Shown piece by piece: positions 61,408 through 64,000 of a stretch of 64,000 nt of DNA. Numbering within the stretch: the first letter of the stretch is position 1; each line of letters starts with the position of its first letter. Source of the DNA: Microbacterium dauci (GTDB taxonomy: Bacteria > Actinomycetota > Actinomycetes > Actinomycetales > Microbacteriaceae); contig NZ_JASJND010000006.1 of NCBI RefSeq assembly GCF_030065535.1, forward strand, positions 62,001-126,000, given 5' to 3'. Position numbers and translations under genes: made by a program. The notes beneath the pieces were generated by a model. That model had not been told where the DNA came from. It saw nothing but the letters and a program-made list of their open reading frames with translations, and ran no database searches.

Positions 61408-61457
61408 GCTCCACCCGCACCACCCGTATCCGCACCACCCGAGACCTGCACCACCCG
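61408..61457 (+). repeat. short direct repeats before the binding-protein gene
   Basis: GCACCACCCG occurs at 61417-61426, 61432-61441 and 61448-61457, with a one-mismatch copy GCTCCACCCG at 61408-61417. Three spacings are 9, 15 and 16 bp. The block lies between a permease stop and the lipoprotein ribosome site. Confidence 0.7.
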
Positions 61458-61475
61458 AACACCGAAAGGAACACC

Positions 61476-62651
61476 ATGCGACACAGCACCCGACGCCGGT
61501 TCGCAGTCGTCACCTCCGTGACCGCCGCAGCCCTCGCCCTGTCCGCGTGCGCGGGCACCACGGACGAGACCCCCAGCGGCGAGCCCGATGTGGAGTTCGA
61601 GCCCCTCACCGAGATCAGCCTGCAGCTGCAGTGGCTGCCGCAGGCGCAGTTCGCCGGCTACTACGTCGCCCAGGAGATGGGCTACTTCGAGGAGGAGGGC
61701 TTCGACAGCGTCGACATCGTGCCCTCGGGCGGCGATATCGTCCCGCAGGACGCCCTCGCCGCGGGCGACGTCGACTTCGCCGTCGCGTGGGTCCCGAAGG
61801 TCCTCGGCACCATCGAGACCTCGGGTGCCGAGCTCACCGACATCGCTCAGGTCTTCCAGCGCTCGGGCACCACGCAGGTGTCGTGGAAGGGCGACGGCAT
61901 CACCTCCGTCGGCGACTTCGAAGGCAAGCGCATCGGTTCCTGGGGCTTCGGCAACGAGTGGGAGATCTTCGCCGCGATGGCCGCCGACGGCGTCGACGCC
62001 TCCACCGTCTCCATCACGACGCAGGACTTCTCGATGAACGCCCTGCTCGACGGTGATGTGGATGCCGCGCAGGCGATGACCTACAACGAACTCGCCCAGG
62101 TGCTCGAGACCGTGAACCCCGATACCGGCGAGCTCTACACGCTCGACGACCTCGACGTGGTCTCGTACGAAGACACCGAGGGCGCCATGCTGCAGGATGC
62201 GATCTGGGCCGACACCCAGCGCCTCGAGGAGGACCCCGCCTACGCCGACGCCGCCGTGCGCTTCCTCAAGGCCGTCACGAAGGGCTGGCTCTACGCCCGG
62301 GACAACGTCGAGGAATCGGCAGAGCTGGTCTGGGACGTCGCCTCGAACGCCGAGGCCGCCTTCCCGGTCGGACCGGTGCACCAGCTGTGGCAGCTCAACG
62401 AGGTCAACAAGCTCATCTGGACCGACGCCCCCTTCGGCACCGTGCAGGAGGACGCCTGGTCGCAGACCGTCGAAGGCGCGCTCGCCGCGGTCAACCAGGA
62501 CGGCATGAACCTCATCACCGTCGAGCCGCCGGCCAGCGCCTACTCGAACGAGTACATCGAAGCGGCGCTCGCCGAGCTCGAAGCCGACGGCGTGAGCGTC
62601 GACGGGGAGTACACGCCGATCGAGGTGACGCTGACCCAAGGCGGCCAATGA
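61476..62651 (+). CDS. THI5/NMT1-like ABC substrate-binding lipoprotein
   Basis: A 391-residue exported binding protein: RRR-containing N-terminus, hydrophobic stretch and lipobox LSAC (C25). The mature part starts ISLQLQWLPQAQFAGYYVAQEMGYFEEEG, the hallmark of the NMT1/THI5-like family, which includes carriers for hydroxymethylpyrimidine precursors, riboflavin and other small heterocycles. A pyrimidine- or hydantoin-like ligand would suit the operon. A GAAAGGAA ribosome site precedes the ATG. Confidence 0.9.
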   Translation: MRHSTRRRFAVVTSVTAAALALSACAGTTDETPSGEPDVEFEPLTEISLQLQWLPQAQFAGYYVAQEMGYFEEEGFDSVDIVPSGGDIVPQDALAAGDVDFAVAWVPKVLGTIETSGAELTDIAQVFQRSGTTQVSWKGDGITSVGDFEGKRIGSWGFGNEWEIFAAMAADGVDASTVSITTQDFSMNALLDGDVDAAQAMTYNELAQVLETVNPDTGELYTLDDLDVVSYEDTEGAMLQDAIWADTQRLEEDPAYADAAVRFLKAVTKGWLYARDNVEESAELVWDVASNAEAAFPVGPVHQLWQLNEVNKLIWTDAPFGTVQEDAWSQTVEGALAAVNQDGMNLITVEPPASAYSNEYIEAALAELEADGVSVDGEYTPIEVTLTQGGQ

Positions 62652-62702
62652 CACAGCGTGGGCAGTAATACCCCGGAGCAGCAGGCAAGACAGTGACAAG
62701 CT

Positions 62703-62742
62703 GGTTCCGGGTCGAGGGCGACACCGCGCTCGACCCGGAACC
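62703..62742 (+). terminator. hairpin between binding-protein and aminotransferase genes
   Basis: A perfect 14-bp stem GGTTCCGGGTCGAG / CTCGACCCGGAACC with a 12-nt loop, 52 nt after the stop and 24 nt before the next ATG. No T run follows; it may terminate partly or stabilise the upstream mRNA. Confidence 0.6.
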
Positions 62743-62766
62743 ACCCCGGATGTCAGGAGCACCTCG

Positions 62767-64000
62767 ATGACCCACGCAGACCTCGACGCGCGCACGCGCG
62801 AGCTCGACCGCGCACACGTCTTCCACTCGTGGTCGGCGCAGGCCCAGATCGACCCGTTCCCGATCGCGGGCGGCCGCGGCACCTCGGTGTGGGACCACGC
62901 GGGCAACAGCTGGCTCGACTTCTCGAGCCAGCTCGTGAACGTCAACATCGGGCATCAGCACCCCGCTGTCGTCGGCGCGATCAAAGAGCAAGCCGACCTG
63001 CTCACGACGATCGCCCCCTCGACGGCGAGTCTGCCGCGTGGCCTCGCCGCGCAGCGGATCACGCACCTCGCCCCCGCCGGCTTCTCGAAGGTCTTCTTCA
63101 CGAACGGCGGTGCGGATGCCAACGAGAACGCGATCCGCATGGCGCGGCTGTACACCGGCCGCGACAAGGTGCTTTCGCAGTACCGCAGCTACCACGGCAA
63201 CACGGGCGCCGCGATCGTCGCGACCGGCGACTGGCGGCGCTACCCGAACGAGTACGCGCACGGTCACGCCCACTTCTTCGGCCCCTATCTCTACCGCTCC
63301 GAGTTCTGGGCGACGACGCCCGAAGAGGAGTGCGAGCGTGCACTGCACCACCTGCGCCGCGTGATCCAGTCCGAGGGGGCGTCGACCATCGCCGCGATCC
63401 TCATCGAGTCCATCCCCGGGACGGCCGGGATCATGGTGCCCCCCGCCGGCTACCTCGCCGGCGTCCGGCGGCTGGCCGACGAGTTCGGCATCGTGCTGAT
63501 CCTCGACGAGGTGATGGCCGGGTTCGGCCGCACCGGCCGCTGGTTCGCGTTCGAGGGTCAGGGCGTCGTGCCCGACCTCATCACCTTCGCGAAGGGCGTC
63601 AACTCGGGCTACATCCCCGTCGGCGGTGTCATCATCTCCGACCCGATCGCCGCGATCTTCGACGACCGCGTCTTCCCCGGCGGACTCACCTACTCGGGCC
63701 ACCCGCTCGCCGCGGCATCCATCGTCGCGACGATCGACGCGATGCAGACCGAGGGCATCGTCGACAACGCCCGGTACATCGGCGAGGACATCCTCGGCCC
63801 CGCGTTGCGGGAGCTCGCCGAGCGGCACCCGATCATCGGCGAGGTGCGCGGCGAGGGCGTCTTCTGGGCGCTCGAGCTCGTCGCCGACCGAGCGACCCGC
63901 GAACCCGTCGCGCCGGCACTCGTCGGTGCGCTGAAGGCCGACCTCTTCCGCCGCGGTCTGCTCGCCTTCACGAGCGAGAACCGCATCCACGTCGTCCCGC
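62767..64000 (+). CDS. class III aminotransferase, 5' part (beta-alanine:pyruvate type)
   Basis: The first 411 codons of a PLP-dependent omega-aminotransferase; the end lies beyond the window. FTNGGADANENAIRMAR binds the cofactor phosphate, LILDEVMAGFGRTG holds the Asp contacting the PLP nitrogen, and K276 in FAKGVNSG forms the Schiff base. It is suited to transaminate beta-alanine or beta-aminoisobutyrate, the products of the two hydrolases at 55546 and 56435. GTCAGGAGCACC provides the ribosome site. Confidence 0.9.
   Translation, partial: MTHADLDARTRELDRAHVFHSWSAQAQIDPFPIAGGRGTSVWDHAGNSWLDFSSQLVNVNIGHQHPAVVGAIKEQADLLTTIAPSTASLPRGLAAQRITHLAPAGFSKVFFTNGGADANENAIRMARLYTGRDKVLSQYRSYHGNTGAAIVATGDWRRYPNEYAHGHAHFFGPYLYRSEFWATTPEEECERALHHLRRVIQSEGASTIAAILIESIPGTAGIMVPPAGYLAGVRRLADEFGIVLILDEVMAGFGRTGRWFAFEGQGVVPDLITFAKGVNSGYIPVGGVIISDPIAAIFDDRVFPGGLTYSGHPLAAASIVATIDAMQTEGIVDNARYIGEDILGPALRELAERHPIIGEVRGEGVFWALELVADRATREPVAPALVGALKADLFRRGLLAFTSENRIHVVP

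Noticed and set aside
59787..62948. A 1053-residue open frame on the minus strand opposite the ABC operon
   Set aside because: Its translation is low-complexity Arg/Gly/Asp/His sequence typical of antisense frames in high-GC DNA, and the plus strand holds clear ABC genes.

Overview
The window reads as chromosome of a high-GC actinobacterium, most likely Microbacteriaceae (Microbacterium/Agromyces-like). Reasons: strong GC bias at third codon positions, many four-base ATGA/GTGA gene overlaps, many start codons preceded at 6-8 nt by TANNNT (leaderless-type promoters), coenzyme F420 genes, and actinobacterial families such as PucR, WXG100-like and CIRCE/HAIR heat-shock control. The heptamer GGATGCC / GGCATCC recurs throughout, about 120 times by eye. 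I see no rRNA, CRISPR array, insertion sequence or phage gene. No stretch longer than about 300 bases lacks a gene.

1-19176: a polyamine/amine catabolism region. From the left edge, on the minus strand: a PLP-dependent decarboxylase (cut by the window edge), an amidase and agmatine deiminase, all coupled and divergent from a TetR regulator. Further right are a FAD amine oxidoreductase, a divergent PucR regulator, a cupin, a second FAD oxidoreductase, an amidohydrolase and a PotCBDA-type polyamine ABC importer. Between the two halves (3728-8304) sits a nine-gene minus-strand cassette. It holds two paralogous WXG100-like proteins, each followed by a separate small effector; one effector is a WHH-type HNH nuclease. 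Five short genes, probably including immunity genes, follow. This looks like a type VII-secreted polymorphic toxin locus with carrier and toxin split into separate proteins.

19335-29184: housekeeping and stress genes. These are a sulfurtransferase, a zinc alcohol dehydrogenase, an aldose epimerase, a serine hydrolase, tRNA-Arg(ACG), a 5'-truncated PNPOx-family gene, the OhrR/Ohr pair, an amylosucrase-like protein that has lost catalytic motifs, and an S9 peptidase.

29226-49458: hsp20 under a combined CIRCE and HAIR-like operator, a MarR regulator, a DUF2207 membrane protein, two acyl-CoA ligases, several small enzymes, coaBC, a VOC-family remnant and pgi. A Zur-like box then precedes two lipoproteins, the second resembling the zinc chaperone AztD.

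49486-64000: a DUF4097 protein with a two-component system, divergent cofE/cofD for F420 synthesis, and a MocR regulator divergent from a catabolic operon. The operon encodes a ureidopropionase-like amidase, a dihydropyrimidinase/hydantoinase, an F420-type LLM oxidoreductase, a NitT/TauT-THI5-like ABC importer and a class III aminotransferase cut by the right edge. Together they suggest uptake and reductive degradation of a pyrimidine or hydantoin, with the local F420 genes supplying cofactor.
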